From an uncultured Mollicutes bacterium (GTDB taxonomy: Bacteria > Bacillota_I > Bacilli_A > RFN20 > CAG-826), in the NCBI GenBank assembly GCA_945936135.1, contig CAMESG010000004.1:1-50519 (forward strand): a DNA stretch of 50,519 bases, in the 5' to 3' direction. This document shows, one piece after another, positions 7,819 through 16,013 of the stretch. The translations under genes were made by a program, and so were the position numbers. The notes below the pieces were generated by a model, which was given only the letters and a program-made list of their open reading frames with translations, did no database searches and was not told the origin of the DNA. How positions within the stretch are numbered: the first letter of the stretch is position 1; every line of letters starts with the position of its first letter.

Positions 7819-8474
7819 TCTTTCAATCCTTTCACGCGTTTCGCGTAATCATCGTGTCCATAAAGGTAGCTTCCTGCCACAAGAACATCGGCTCCCGCCG
7901 CGCAAGAAACCCTGCCCGTATCTTCATTGATGCCACCATCGACTTCAATAAGGTACGAATGGTTCTTCTCTTTTCGTTTCTTCGCAAAATAAGCGATCCG
8001 CTCTTCCGAATTCGGCAAATACCCTTGTCCGCCTTTCCCTGGTTCGACGCTCATCACGAGCACCAAATCCAATTCATCAAGGTAGGGATCAAGCGCGGTG
8101 ATGGGGGTATTCGGTTTGATCGACATCCCGGCTTTCGCGCCGCGAGAATGGATGAATTGAAGAAACCGATGCCCTTCTTCTTCGTCTTTCAAGGCTTCGA
8201 CATGGAAGGTCAGCCAATCAGATCCCGCCTCCAGAAAGGCGGGGATCGCCGTTTCGAGATCTTCGACCATCAAATGAGTATCGTTGTTCTTCAGGTGATA
8301 CGAAACCACCTCTTTCACAAGATCTGGCCCGAAAGTTGTCGCCGGCACGAAGCGCCCATCCATCACGTCCAAATGGATCCAAGAAGCACCCGCTTCTTCC
8401 ATTTTGAGGATTTCGTGTTTCAAATTCTCCCGATCCGCGGAAAGAATGCTAGGGGAAACGATAGCCATGTTCAC
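7812..8474 (-). CDS. rpe: Ribulose-phosphate 3-epimerase
   Basis: This pentose-phosphate enzyme interconverts ribulose-5-phosphate and xylulose-5-phosphate. The 220-residue TIM barrel shows SPSILSAD at the start, the metal motif HLDVMDGRFVP, SVEPGKGGQ and VDGGI with the second catalytic Asp. The start is either GTG at 8474, overlapping the kinase stop as GTGA, or ATG at 8468, which gives the more usual MAIVSPSILSAD; neither has a clear Shine-Dalgarno. It is in the same operon as the kinase-phosphatase pair, as in Bacillus, but rsgA, normally between, is missing. Confidence 0.96.
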   Translation of the reverse strand: MNMAIVSPSILSADRENLKHEILKMEEAGASWIHLDVMDGRFVPATTFGPDLVKEVVSYHLKNNDTHLMVEDLETAIPAFLEAGSDWLTFHVEALKDEEEGHRFLQFIHSRGAKAGMSIKPNTPITALDPYLDELDLVLVMSVEPGKGGQGYLPNSEERIAYFAKKRKEKNHSYLIEVDGGINEDTGRVSCAAGADVLVAGSYLYGHDDYAKRVKGLKEC

Positions 8475-9343
8475 TTAAACCCAAAGAGGCGCGAAAGAAA
8501 GCCTCTCCTTTCCTTGAAATTGTCCCGATTGGAAATCAAAGATTCGATCGCCGCGTGGAATTCATCGGCGTTGATGTAGCGTTCGCTTGGGTGTTTGCGA
8601 CAGGCGGTCGCAATCACCTTGTTCACGCTTTGCGGGAGCGAAGGCATAATCTTCGTCGCTTCCGGGAAGCGGTTCTTAACGATGTGGGAAGCCACTTCTT
8701 CTGGATTTTGCCCCTCGAAAGGGACCTGCCCCGTCACGAGCTCATAGAAGACGACGCCCATCGAGTAGATGTCGTTCGCGATCTCCGCGGGATTGCCCAT
8801 CAAGACTTCGGGTGCACAATAATAAATCGTCCCTTGAATCGCCTCTCCCGGCGGCATCGTCCCAATGGGGATCGAGATGCCGAAATCGGTGACTTTGACC
8901 GTGCCATCGCTTAAATAGAAGAGATTATCCGGCTTTAAATCGCGATGGACCAAGCCATGGCCATGGATGTAGCCAATCGCGCTCGTGAGCTGAAGCATCA
9001 CTTCGCAAGCATCCGAAAGCGACATGTTGACCGAGAAATTCAACTTATCGCGAAGGGTCTGCCCCTTCACGAATTCGGTCGCCATATAAGGGCGGCCTTC
9101 GATGAAGCCTCGCCCATAGACGCGGACGATATTCGGATGGTTAAAGCTCGCGGCAACCGCCGTTTCGTTGGCGAAACGCTCGACGTTGCGCGGGTCGCGA
9201 AGCAAGGATTCCTTCATGATCTTCAAGCAGACCACGCGCTTCATGATCAAATCGTTGGCTTCATAGATATCGGCCATACCACCGGTCGCGACGCGGCTTA
9301 AAATGCGGTAGCGCTCGTCAACCTTGTCCCCGATCTTAATCAT
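8471..9343 (-). CDS. prkC: Serine/threonine protein kinase, PrkC-like but soluble
   Basis: The Hanks-type kinase domain fills the whole 290-residue protein. Visible are the Gly loop VATGGMADIYEA, the VAIK-type Lys in CLKIMK, HRDLKPDN, the DFG of VTDFGIS and the APE-like CAPEVL. After the kinase domain there is only a short basic tail (KERRGFLSRLFGFK), with no transmembrane helix and no PASTA domains, unlike PrkC/StkP. The ATG at 9343 overlaps the phosphatase stop by 8 bases and starts directly at MIKIGDKVDERY. A longer frame upstream to 9394 is unlikely to be used. Its partner phosphatase is next to it. Confidence 0.93.
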   Translation of the reverse strand: MIKIGDKVDERYRILSRVATGGMADIYEANDLIMKRVVCLKIMKESLLRDPRNVERFANETAVAASFNHPNIVRVYGRGFIEGRPYMATEFVKGQTLRDKLNFSVNMSLSDACEVMLQLTSAIGYIHGHGLVHRDLKPDNLFYLSDGTVKVTDFGISIPIGTMPPGEAIQGTIYYCAPEVLMGNPAEIANDIYSMGVVFYELVTGQVPFEGQNPEEVASHIVKNRFPEATKIMPSLPQSVNKVIATACRKHPSERYINADEFHAAIESLISNRDNFKERRGFLSRLFGFK

Positions 9344-10079
9344 GGAAGGCCTCCCAGTAGGCGATGCCGATATTGTCGCTCCCTCCGGCGGCATTCGCGT
9401 CCGCGATCAGGTTCATGACCTTCTCATCGGCTCGTTCATCCGTCCCCAAGATCGCGCGGATCTCGGTTTCCGAAAGGTTGTTATAGAGCCCGTCGCTGCA
9501 AAGGAGGATGGATTCGCCATGATACGAATGCACCGCGACGTCCATCGAAGCGCTAGGATAGATCCCAAGGGCATTCATTAACACGTGACGGTCGGGATGA
9601 ACTCGCTTCTCTTCCTTTTCGATCTTCCCCGTCCGTTCAAGGTAATCGACGTAGGTTTGATCGTGGGTCATGCACTTCATGCCGCCGAGTTTGCTATAGA
9701 CGTAGCAACGGCTATCACCGATATTCGCCAAATAGAGTTTGTCGTCGATCAATAAGGCGGCGACGATCGTCGTCCCCGTGCCGGAATAGGTGGAATTCGA
9801 TTCCGAGCGGGCGAAGATCTCGCGGTTCGCCTTCTTGATTTCGCGGTTTAAAAAGCGGCGAGGGAAAAGAATGCGAGAACGGGAAGAAAAAGCTTCGGTC
9901 ACGGATTTGATCGCCGCCTTCGAGGCGTAGTCGCCCTTTTTTTGCCCGCCCATGCCATCGCAGACCACGAGCAAAACATCACCGCGCTCGTTGGTGAGCG
10001 CCGCGCTTTGGTCTTCGTTGCTTAGACGGATCTTGCCGCGATCGGTTTTCGCGGCGTATTGCCCGCGATAATGTTTCAT
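9336..10079 (-). CDS. prpC: PP2C-family protein phosphatase (PrpC/Stp)
   Basis: The 247-residue PP2C domain removes phosphate from Ser/Thr targets of the neighbouring kinase. Metal-binding motifs are visible: VVCDGMGGQKKGD near 36, NIGDSR, LLCSDGLYNN and the final GGSDNI. It overlaps rlmN (ATGA, 4 bases) and the kinase gene, so the three are coupled. No membrane segment is present. Confidence 0.95.
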   Translation of the reverse strand: MKHYRGQYAAKTDRGKIRLSNEDQSAALTNERGDVLLVVCDGMGGQKKGDYASKAAIKSVTEAFSSRSRILFPRRFLNREIKKANREIFARSESNSTYSGTGTTIVAALLIDDKLYLANIGDSRCYVYSKLGGMKCMTHDQTYVDYLERTGKIEKEEKRVHPDRHVLMNALGIYPSASMDVAVHSYHGESILLCSDGLYNNLSETEIRAILGTDERADEKVMNLIADANAAGGSDNIGIAYWEAFHD

Positions 10080-11125
10080 GAGCGCTCCTTCTGCATGACC
10101 TTAGCGCGCAACTGGCCACAGGCAGCGTCGATGTCGCCGCCAAATTCCTTACGGATCGTGGTATTGATGCCCTTCTTCATCAAACGGTCAGCAAAGGCTT
10201 TGATCGCCGTCGAAGAAGAACGCTTGAAGGGTTTTTCTTGCACTTCGTTATAGGGGATCAGATTGACGTAGGCGAAGATATCGTACTCGCGGATGAGGTT
10301 CGCCAAGGTATCGGCATCCTCCAGCGAATCGTTGATTCCCGCAAGAAGAATGTATTCGAAGGTGACGCGACGCCCGGCGTTCGCTTCGTATTCATGGATG
10401 GCTTCAAAGAGTTCGGGGATCGCGTAACGCCTTGCAATCGGCATGATCTTTTGACGCACTTCTTGGCTCGGAGCATGGAGAGAGATCGCAAGATTGAATT
10501 GAAGCCCTTCCATCCCGTAACGGACGATACCTTCAGGGAGGCCGCAAGTGGAAACGGTGATGTGGCGGGCGCCGATGGCTAGCCCAAACGGGCTATTGGC
10601 GCATTTCAAGAACGATAAAACGTTGTCGTAATTGTCAAAAGGCTCGCCGGTGCCCATGACGACGATGTGGGTGACACGTTCGCCGCGTTCTTGGAGGATG
10701 GCATTCATCACCAGGAGCTGGCCCATCATCTCCGCCTGGGTCAAGCCGCGTTCCTTGCGGTGGAGCCCCGAGGCGCAGAAGGCGCAAGCCATGGAGCAAC
10801 CGACCTCGCTAGAAACGCAGATCGCATTGCCATAGCTATAGGGCATCAAGACGGTCTCGACCTTCGCTCCGTCTTCCATTTCAAGAAGAAGTTTGACGGT
10901 TCCGTCTTTTGAAACCTGCTTCCGATAAATCGAAGGCAAGGCCAGGGAGTATTCGTTTTTCAAGACCTCGCGAAAAGCCTTGGATACGTCGCTCATCGCG
11001 TCAAAATCGTAAACGCTCTTTTGATAGATCCAGGAATAGAGCTGTTTTGCGCGGTATTTGCTTTCCCCGCGGGCCATTAGCTCCGTTGTGAGATCCTCAA
11101 GCGTCACCCCTAAAAGGTTCTTCAT
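10076..11125 (-). CDS. rlmN: 23S rRNA (A2503-C2)/tRNA (A37-C2) methyltransferase
   Basis: A radical-SAM enzyme of 349 residues. The cluster motif CSMACAFC is near residue 110. The SAM-binding GTGEPFDNYDNV and the GARHITVSTCG region are intact, and the C-terminal methyl-carrying Cys appears in DIDAACGQL. It overlaps both neighbours by 4 bases. Its place behind the rsmB position is conserved in Firmicutes. Confidence 0.96.
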   Translation of the reverse strand: MKNLLGVTLEDLTTELMARGESKYRAKQLYSWIYQKSVYDFDAMSDVSKAFREVLKNEYSLALPSIYRKQVSKDGTVKLLLEMEDGAKVETVLMPYSYGNAICVSSEVGCSMACAFCASGLHRKERGLTQAEMMGQLLVMNAILQERGERVTHIVVMGTGEPFDNYDNVLSFLKCANSPFGLAIGARHITVSTCGLPEGIVRYGMEGLQFNLAISLHAPSQEVRQKIMPIARRYAIPELFEAIHEYEANAGRRVTFEYILLAGINDSLEDADTLANLIREYDIFAYVNLIPYNEVQEKPFKRSSSTAIKAFADRLMKKGINTTIRKEFGGDIDAACGQLRAKVMQKERS

Positions 11126-12468
11126 GCCGCTTCTCCTTGCTTTGCAGAATAAGAGCGCGTTCTCGTTTCGCCCATTTGCTTCACGAGCAAGGGCGTTGGG
11201 ATCTTAAGCGGTTCGTGCTCCTTGCGGAACTCCGCGTAATAGACGCCGCTAAAGCAGGAATCTTCCTCAAAGGGGAAGTGTTGTTTCGCCTCGACTTTGG
11301 TGAACTCTTCATGACGGGAAAGGAATTCCCCGATCATCTTGCTTCCTTCTTTGCGGGAGATCGTGAAGACCATGTAGATCAAGGTTCCGCCGACTTCGAC
11401 TTGGGCGGCGGCATTTTCCAAGAGCTCTTCTTCTCCTTTCAGCAGCCCATCCATCGATTCGCGATCGAAACGGAGGAGGTAATCCGGCGTCGTTGGGATG
11501 TCGTCGAAATTGGTGGATTTCGGGGCGAGGATCACGAGATCCTGTTTACAGGAAACGGCGGAGGCGAAGCCATCCCCGTTGGGCGCAGAGAAGAAATTCA
11601 CGTTTTTTAGATCCGAATTCCGGATCATGCGAGTGACTTCGGGACGAGCCCCGGTATCGGGAACCGCGAGGTTCAAGCCGAGATTCTTGCCGTAGATCGA
11701 AAGGAGGTCTTTTTCTAAGCCGAGGTTCTCGTTTCCGTTATAAAGCAAGATCTGGCCAGGGGCCTCGACACGATGTTCTTTCAACACGCGATGGGCAAAG
11801 GGCTTGAGGCCAAAGATGTCGCCGGCGCGATAGGAGGCAAGCTTCGCCATCGCGGTTTTGCCAATATGGTCCGCCATTTCTTCGGGGAACAAGGCATTCG
11901 GGGCGAAATCCCCGTCTTTGCAAAGTTCTTCCATCGAGATCTTGCCCGGTACCAAACGAACGATGTTTTGCCGCTGACGGGCGTAGGAGCGAAGGATCTT
12001 GTAGGTCAGGCCATAGCCAAAATGCTGGAAGATTTTCAACGCCCATTCCGGGGTGTTGTAGCGAAGGGACAAATAGAGGTTGGACGCATGGTTCATGTTC
12101 GCGGGCAAGAGGTCTTCCGGCCTTTTGATGCGCTCAACCATCTCCAAGTAAACATTGACGTTCTCTTCGCTCACGTTTTCCTTCAGGTGCTTCACGACGT
12201 CTTCTTCTTGGAAGCGGCGGAAGAAATAATGGTTCGCTAGCGCAAGCGAAAGAAGGCGAGCGTCTTTTTCGTCTTTAACGCTGTCTTTTAGAAGGTAAGA
12301 AAACATCAAATGGTGGCGAAGCTCGCAGCCGACAAGCGCGGCGACGTTCTTGCGCAGCGGGCGCACGGCGAGATCGCTTTGGAAGCGGCGACGAAGCGCT
12401 TCCGAAAAAGGGACCTTTTCATCAAGGATGGTCTCAAGAGTGCTCAAAGCGAGATCGATTTCTTGCAT
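11122..12468 (-). CDS. RsmB-like protein with lost catalytic and SAM motifs
   Basis: The 448-residue product has the architecture of the 16S rRNA m5C967 methyltransferase RsmB. There is a NusB-like N-terminal domain (LALSTLETILDEKVPFSEAL.. ALVGCELRHHLMFSYLL), a middle part with PEWALKIFQHFGYG, and a C-terminal Rossmann-like domain. The SAM motif normally like DLCAAPGGKT reads YNGNENLG. The DAPCS motif reads LAPKST. The catalytic TC motif reads VFTIS. Both conserved cysteines are thus gone, while the frame is open and the operon position (before rlmN) is kept. A non-catalytic RNA-binding or assembly role is possible; this is inference. The Shine-Dalgarno is GAGGAGAG. Confidence 0.78.
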   Translation of the reverse strand: MQEIDLALSTLETILDEKVPFSEALRRRFQSDLAVRPLRKNVAALVGCELRHHLMFSYLLKDSVKDEKDARLLSLALANHYFFRRFQEEDVVKHLKENVSEENVNVYLEMVERIKRPEDLLPANMNHASNLYLSLRYNTPEWALKIFQHFGYGLTYKILRSYARQRQNIVRLVPGKISMEELCKDGDFAPNALFPEEMADHIGKTAMAKLASYRAGDIFGLKPFAHRVLKEHRVEAPGQILLYNGNENLGLEKDLLSIYGKNLGLNLAVPDTGARPEVTRMIRNSDLKNVNFFSAPNGDGFASAVSCKQDLVILAPKSTNFDDIPTTPDYLLRFDRESMDGLLKGEEELLENAAAQVEVGGTLIYMVFTISRKEGSKMIGEFLSRHEEFTKVEAKQHFPFEEDSCFSGVYYAEFRKEHEPLKIPTPLLVKQMGETRTRSYSAKQGEAA

Positions 12469-12488
12469 ACTGCTCTCCTCGTGCCGGC

Positions 12489-12995
12489 TTATTTATCGCC
12501 TTGCGCTTTGTTGAGGCGTTCTTCGAAACCTTCGAAGGCGTTGCCGGTGTAGAGCTCTTCTTCCTCGGATTCAGAACCATGGCCGTGATCGCAAGCGCAG
12601 CCTTCTTCCTCTTCGTCACCGACCTCCGCGGTCACTTCACGAACTTGGTCGGAAGTGATGAAACGCGGGTATTTGTCCGAGATCGCTTCGTAATAGGAAT
12701 GGTCGTGGAAATAGACGAATTCAACCTGCAAATTGATGGTATAAAGGTTCAAAGTCCTCAACAGGTAATCGGCGACCTGGCGCTCACAGGCCTCGTATTT
12801 ATGCGGCGCACGCACGATGATAAGCGCGTTCCAGCTGGATTGTTCCACGCCGCCATGGAAATAAACGGCGTCCCCGGAAAGGAAGGAGACATTTTGCTCT
12901 TCCGTTTCAAAAAGCTGGGCGAGATTTTCGCCATGCTCGCGGGAATATTGGCCAACGACGAAGTTGTCGAGACCGAGAATTTGAATGGTGATCAT
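12489..12995 (-). CDS. DUF1904-like protein with acidic, His-rich tail
   Basis: The 168-residue product is the first gene of the operon. The first 110 residues resemble the tautomerase-like DUF1904 family by eye (SSWNALIIVRAP..ADYLLRTLNL..EFVYFHDHSYYEAISDKYPRF). The tail is very acidic and holds CACDHGHGSE, a possible metal site, then a run of Glu. The family match is tentative. In other Firmicutes fmt often sits in this place between priA and rsmB. The Shine-Dalgarno is AGAGGT. Confidence 0.6.
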   Translation of the reverse strand: MITIQILGLDNFVVGQYSREHGENLAQLFETEEQNVSFLSGDAVYFHGGVEQSSWNALIIVRAPHKYEACERQVADYLLRTLNLYTINLQVEFVYFHDHSYYEAISDKYPRFITSDQVREVTAEVGDEEEEGCACDHGHGSESEEEELYTGNAFEGFEERLNKAQGDK

Positions 12996-13020
12996 ATCGA
13001 ATCGTTACCTCTGCGCACGC

Positions 13021-13026
13021 ATTATA
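13021..13026 (-). promoter_or_regulatory. Extended -10 promoter of the DUF1904-rsmB-prkC operon
   Basis: The minus strand reads TATGGTATAAT, a perfect -10 with the TGn extension, 25 bases before the start codon. The -35 region is GC-rich and weak. The element also lies between GCGC-rich inverted segments. Confidence 0.65.
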
Positions 13027-13134
13027 CCATACGCACGCGCAAAAAGCGCCTACGAGGAGTGCCAAAAGTTGGCGTTTCATCTCACGTTTGAAAAGATAAC
13101 GAAAACCTAAGCAAAAGATAGGCAAAGGCAAGGA

Positions 13135-15330
13135 TCAATAATCCAAAGCGTCGACGTCCAACGAGAGGCCGATCCCTCCCTTTCCATCAAGATCATGAAG
13201 CAAAGCATCCAAGAAAGGCTTGATCCGATCAGAGCTTCGATATTTGATGAGCAAGGTGCGTTTATGCATCTCCCCAACGATCGCATAATATGGGGTCATT
13301 GGCCCGATCGAATCGACGTTTTCAAAGCGCTGGTCCAAGATCTGCATTTTGATTTCATAGGCCGCTTGGGCAACTCTTTCTTCGTCTTTTCCCGAGAGAT
13401 GAAGGCAGCTTAAATAATAGTAGGGCGGGAAATGGGAAAGGTGGCGTTCTTGCATCTCCCGACGGTAGAAGGATTCATAGTCCTGCTTCGCGGCCAACGT
13501 AATCGCATAATGCCAAGGGTTGTAGGTTTGGATCATCGCTTCCCCTTGTTTCGATGCCCTTCCGCCTCTGCCGACGGCTTGGGCGATCAATTGGAAGGTC
13601 GATTCACTTGCCCGGTAGTTCGGGAAAAGCAAACCGGTATCCGCCATCAAGAGGCCAACCAACGTAACGTCAGGGAAGTCATGCCCTTTGGCGATCATCT
13701 GGGTACCTACCAAGATGTCGTACTCCTTGGCCTTGAAGGCGGACAAGGTCTTCTCCATGGCCTTCCGCACACGCGTTACATCCGTATCCATGCGGGCGAT
13801 CCTCGCGTCGGGGAAGTATTCCTGAAGGACTTTCACCGCGCGTTCGGTCCCGAAACCAACACGTTTCAACTTATCCGATCCGCATTTCGGACAGACTTCT
13901 GGATAATCCTCAACGTAACCGCAATGATGGCACTTCAAAAGGCCCTCTTCCTTATGATAGGTCAAATTCGATCCACAAGTTTTGCAGGTCAATGCCTCGC
14001 CGCATGCACAACAAGTAACGAAAGAGCAATACCCCCGGCGATTGACGAGGAGCATCACTTGTTCTTTCTTCTCCAATCGATTCTTGATCGCGCCGATCAA
14101 TTCTTTGGAGAAGACTTGGTCGCTTGCCATGCGGTCCTTCGAATTTCGCAAGTCGATGATCTTCACGGGAGGCAAGGGCTTTTGGTTTACGCGTTTGGTG
14201 AGTTCCGCCAATCCATAGACCCCTTTCCGTGCCCGAGCCTTGGTTTCAAAGCTTGGGGTCGCGGAGCCTAAAACCACCTTCGCTCCAAAGTGCTTTGCGC
14301 GCATGATCGCGACTTCTCTTGCGTGGTAGTAAGGCGGAGTATCTTGCTTATAGGTTTCGACGTGCTCTTCGTCCAAAATGATGAGCCCGATGTTCGATAA
14401 TGGCGCAAAAACGGCACTTCTTGCGCCAACAACGATACGGGCGTCTCCACGGGCAATGCGGCGATATTCGTCGTATTTCTCCGCCGGAGTCAAAGAACTA
14501 TGCAAAATCGCGATCTCTTTCCCGAAGCGTCTGGAGAAGTATTCGACCATGACGGGCGTCAAGGAAATCTCGGGGACGAGCATCAAGATGTTCTTCCCTT
14601 TCGATAGGTAACGCTCGCTTAAATGGAGATAGACTTCGGTCTTGCCAGAGCCCGTCACCCCTTGAAGGAGGATGACTTCTTTGGGGGAAGATAAAATCTC
14701 ATCGAAGGCTTTTTGCTGTTCGAGGCTCAAGGCGTGCGCCTGTTCTTTTTCATATTCCGGAATCACGAAACGAACGCGTTCTTTTTGAATCTTGGCGATC
14801 AAGCCCTTTTCCAATAAGGCTTTGATGACGCTTAAGGAGCCCGCTTCTTTCTTTCGGATCTCGCCGTTGAATTTCACGAGTTGGAAGATCTCCCGTTGCT
14901 TCGCGGTTAACTTTTCTTCCGGGTCCTTTATGTAGACCAAGTAGTCTTCATAAGCGATCTTTGGTTTGTTCAAGGCGCTATACGAAGGCTTCAAGGAAGG
15001 AGGAAGCATCGTTTGGAGGACGCTGATCATTGGGGAAAGGTAGTAAGCCTTCACTTCTTTCGCTAACGTATTGAGTTCTTCCGTCAAGAGGGCTTCTTCA
15101 TCGACGACGCTTATTAAAAAGGAGTATGGGAAGCCGTTTTCTTCTTCGAGTTCCTCTCTGCTCTCGCTTGTTTCTTGCACGTGCAAGACAAAGCCCATCA
15201 AGGTTTGGCCATTGAAGGGGACGAGCACCCGAAAGCCAACGTCTACCTTTTTCTTCCCTTCATATAAATAAGTAAAGGGGCGATCGAGGTTCGATTTTCC
15301 GTGTTGGATCAAAACATCTACGAGCAGCAT
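13135..15330 (-). CDS. priA: Primosomal replication-restart helicase
   Basis: The 731-residue protein has the PriA order: an N-terminal 3'BD domain, helicase core with Walker A GVTGSGKTEVY near 223, DEEH box, SATPSFET, the zinc module with CxxC pairs between about 440 and 480 (CACG, CKTC, CHHC, CPKC), then DTDVTR and QAVGRGGR. It reloads the replisome at stalled forks. TATACT lies 7 bases upstream of ATG without a Shine-Dalgarno, suggesting a leaderless mRNA. It begins 67 bases after gmk, past a terminator. Confidence 0.97.
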   Translation of the reverse strand: MLLVDVLIQHGKSNLDRPFTYLYEGKKKVDVGFRVLVPFNGQTLMGFVLHVQETSESREELEEENGFPYSFLISVVDEEALLTEELNTLAKEVKAYYLSPMISVLQTMLPPSLKPSYSALNKPKIAYEDYLVYIKDPEEKLTAKQREIFQLVKFNGEIRKKEAGSLSVIKALLEKGLIAKIQKERVRFVIPEYEKEQAHALSLEQQKAFDEILSSPKEVILLQGVTGSGKTEVYLHLSERYLSKGKNILMLVPEISLTPVMVEYFSRRFGKEIAILHSSLTPAEKYDEYRRIARGDARIVVGARSAVFAPLSNIGLIILDEEHVETYKQDTPPYYHAREVAIMRAKHFGAKVVLGSATPSFETKARARKGVYGLAELTKRVNQKPLPPVKIIDLRNSKDRMASDQVFSKELIGAIKNRLEKKEQVMLLVNRRGYCSFVTCCACGEALTCKTCGSNLTYHKEEGLLKCHHCGYVEDYPEVCPKCGSDKLKRVGFGTERAVKVLQEYFPDARIARMDTDVTRVRKAMEKTLSAFKAKEYDILVGTQMIAKGHDFPDVTLVGLLMADTGLLFPNYRASESTFQLIAQAVGRGGRASKQGEAMIQTYNPWHYAITLAAKQDYESFYRREMQERHLSHFPPYYYLSCLHLSGKDEERVAQAAYEIKMQILDQRFENVDSIGPMTPYYAIVGEMHKRTLLIKYRSSDRIKPFLDALLHDLDGKGGIGLSLDVDALDY

Positions 15331-15374
15331 CTTCTAAAGTATAAAGGCAAAACGAGAAAAGAAGAGAAGACAAA

Positions 15375-15398
15375 AAGAAAAATCGCCCGAAGGCGATT
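15375..15398 (-). terminator. gmk terminator overlapping the stop codon
   Basis: On the minus strand AATCGCC pairs with GGCGATT around TTCG, followed by TTTTCTTTTTG. The first arm contains part of the gmk stop codon (15397-15399), so the hairpin starts inside the gene. Confidence 0.8.
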
Positions 15399-15957
15399 AA
15401 GAAACGGAACGGATGATCGAGGCGATCTCACCCGCGGCGCGTTCCACGGAATCGTTGCAAACGCGGTGCGCGTACTTCCCTTCCATTTGGAGTTCGGAAC
15501 GGGCTTTCGCAAGGCGCCTCTGGATCGTTTCCTCTCCTTCGGTGCAACGTCCACGAATTCGCGCTTCCAAGGCTTCAAAAGAAGGGGGATATAGGAAAAT
15601 CGAAATGGCTTCGGGGCATTTCGAAAGCACTTCCATCGCCCCGTTGATCTCAATCTCAAGGAGGACGTTTTTCCCGCTTTCAAGCATTTCCTCGACTTTA
15701 TCCTTCGGGGTGCCATAGCAATTCCCCACGAATTCGGTCCATTCGAGAAGGTTTCCGCGCTTGACGTTATTTTGGAATTCTTCGCGGGTTACGAAGTAGT
15801 ACTCACGTCCATTTTCTTCGCCCTTCCTCGGTGAACGGGTCGTCATCGAAATGCTATAAAAGAGATGCAGATCGGTTTCCTGCATCAGCACTTGGCGAAC
15901 GGTCCCCTTGCCTACGCCGGAGGGGCCAGAAAGAATAAAAAGATGTCCCTTTTTCAT
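15397..15957 (-). CDS. gmk: Guanylate kinase
   Basis: The enzyme phosphorylates GMP to GDP. The 186-residue product has the P-loop GPSGVGKGT near residue 10, the GMP-binding TTRSPRKGEENGREYYFVT and the lid region. Its length is slightly below the usual 200. Upstream the minus strand has TAAAAT 8 bases before ATG and no Shine-Dalgarno, so transcription may be leaderless. The gmk-priA neighbourhood is common in Firmicutes, though rpoZ and coaBC, often between, are absent. Confidence 0.96.
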   Translation of the reverse strand: MKKGHLFILSGPSGVGKGTVRQVLMQETDLHLFYSISMTTRSPRKGEENGREYYFVTREEFQNNVKRGNLLEWTEFVGNCYGTPKDKVEEMLESGKNVLLEIEINGAMEVLSKCPEAISIFLYPPSFEALEARIRGRCTEGEETIQRRLAKARSELQMEGKYAHRVCNDSVERAAGEIASIIRSVS

Positions 15958-16013
15958 CGCTTGCTATTTTAGCCAAATTTTCTTTTAAAAGAAAAGCCCC
16001 TAGAGGTGTTTTC

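Noticed and set aside
11122-12468. RsmB-like gene as a pseudogene
   Set aside because: The frame is uninterrupted, coupled to rlmN and has a good Shine-Dalgarno; only catalytic motifs are lost.
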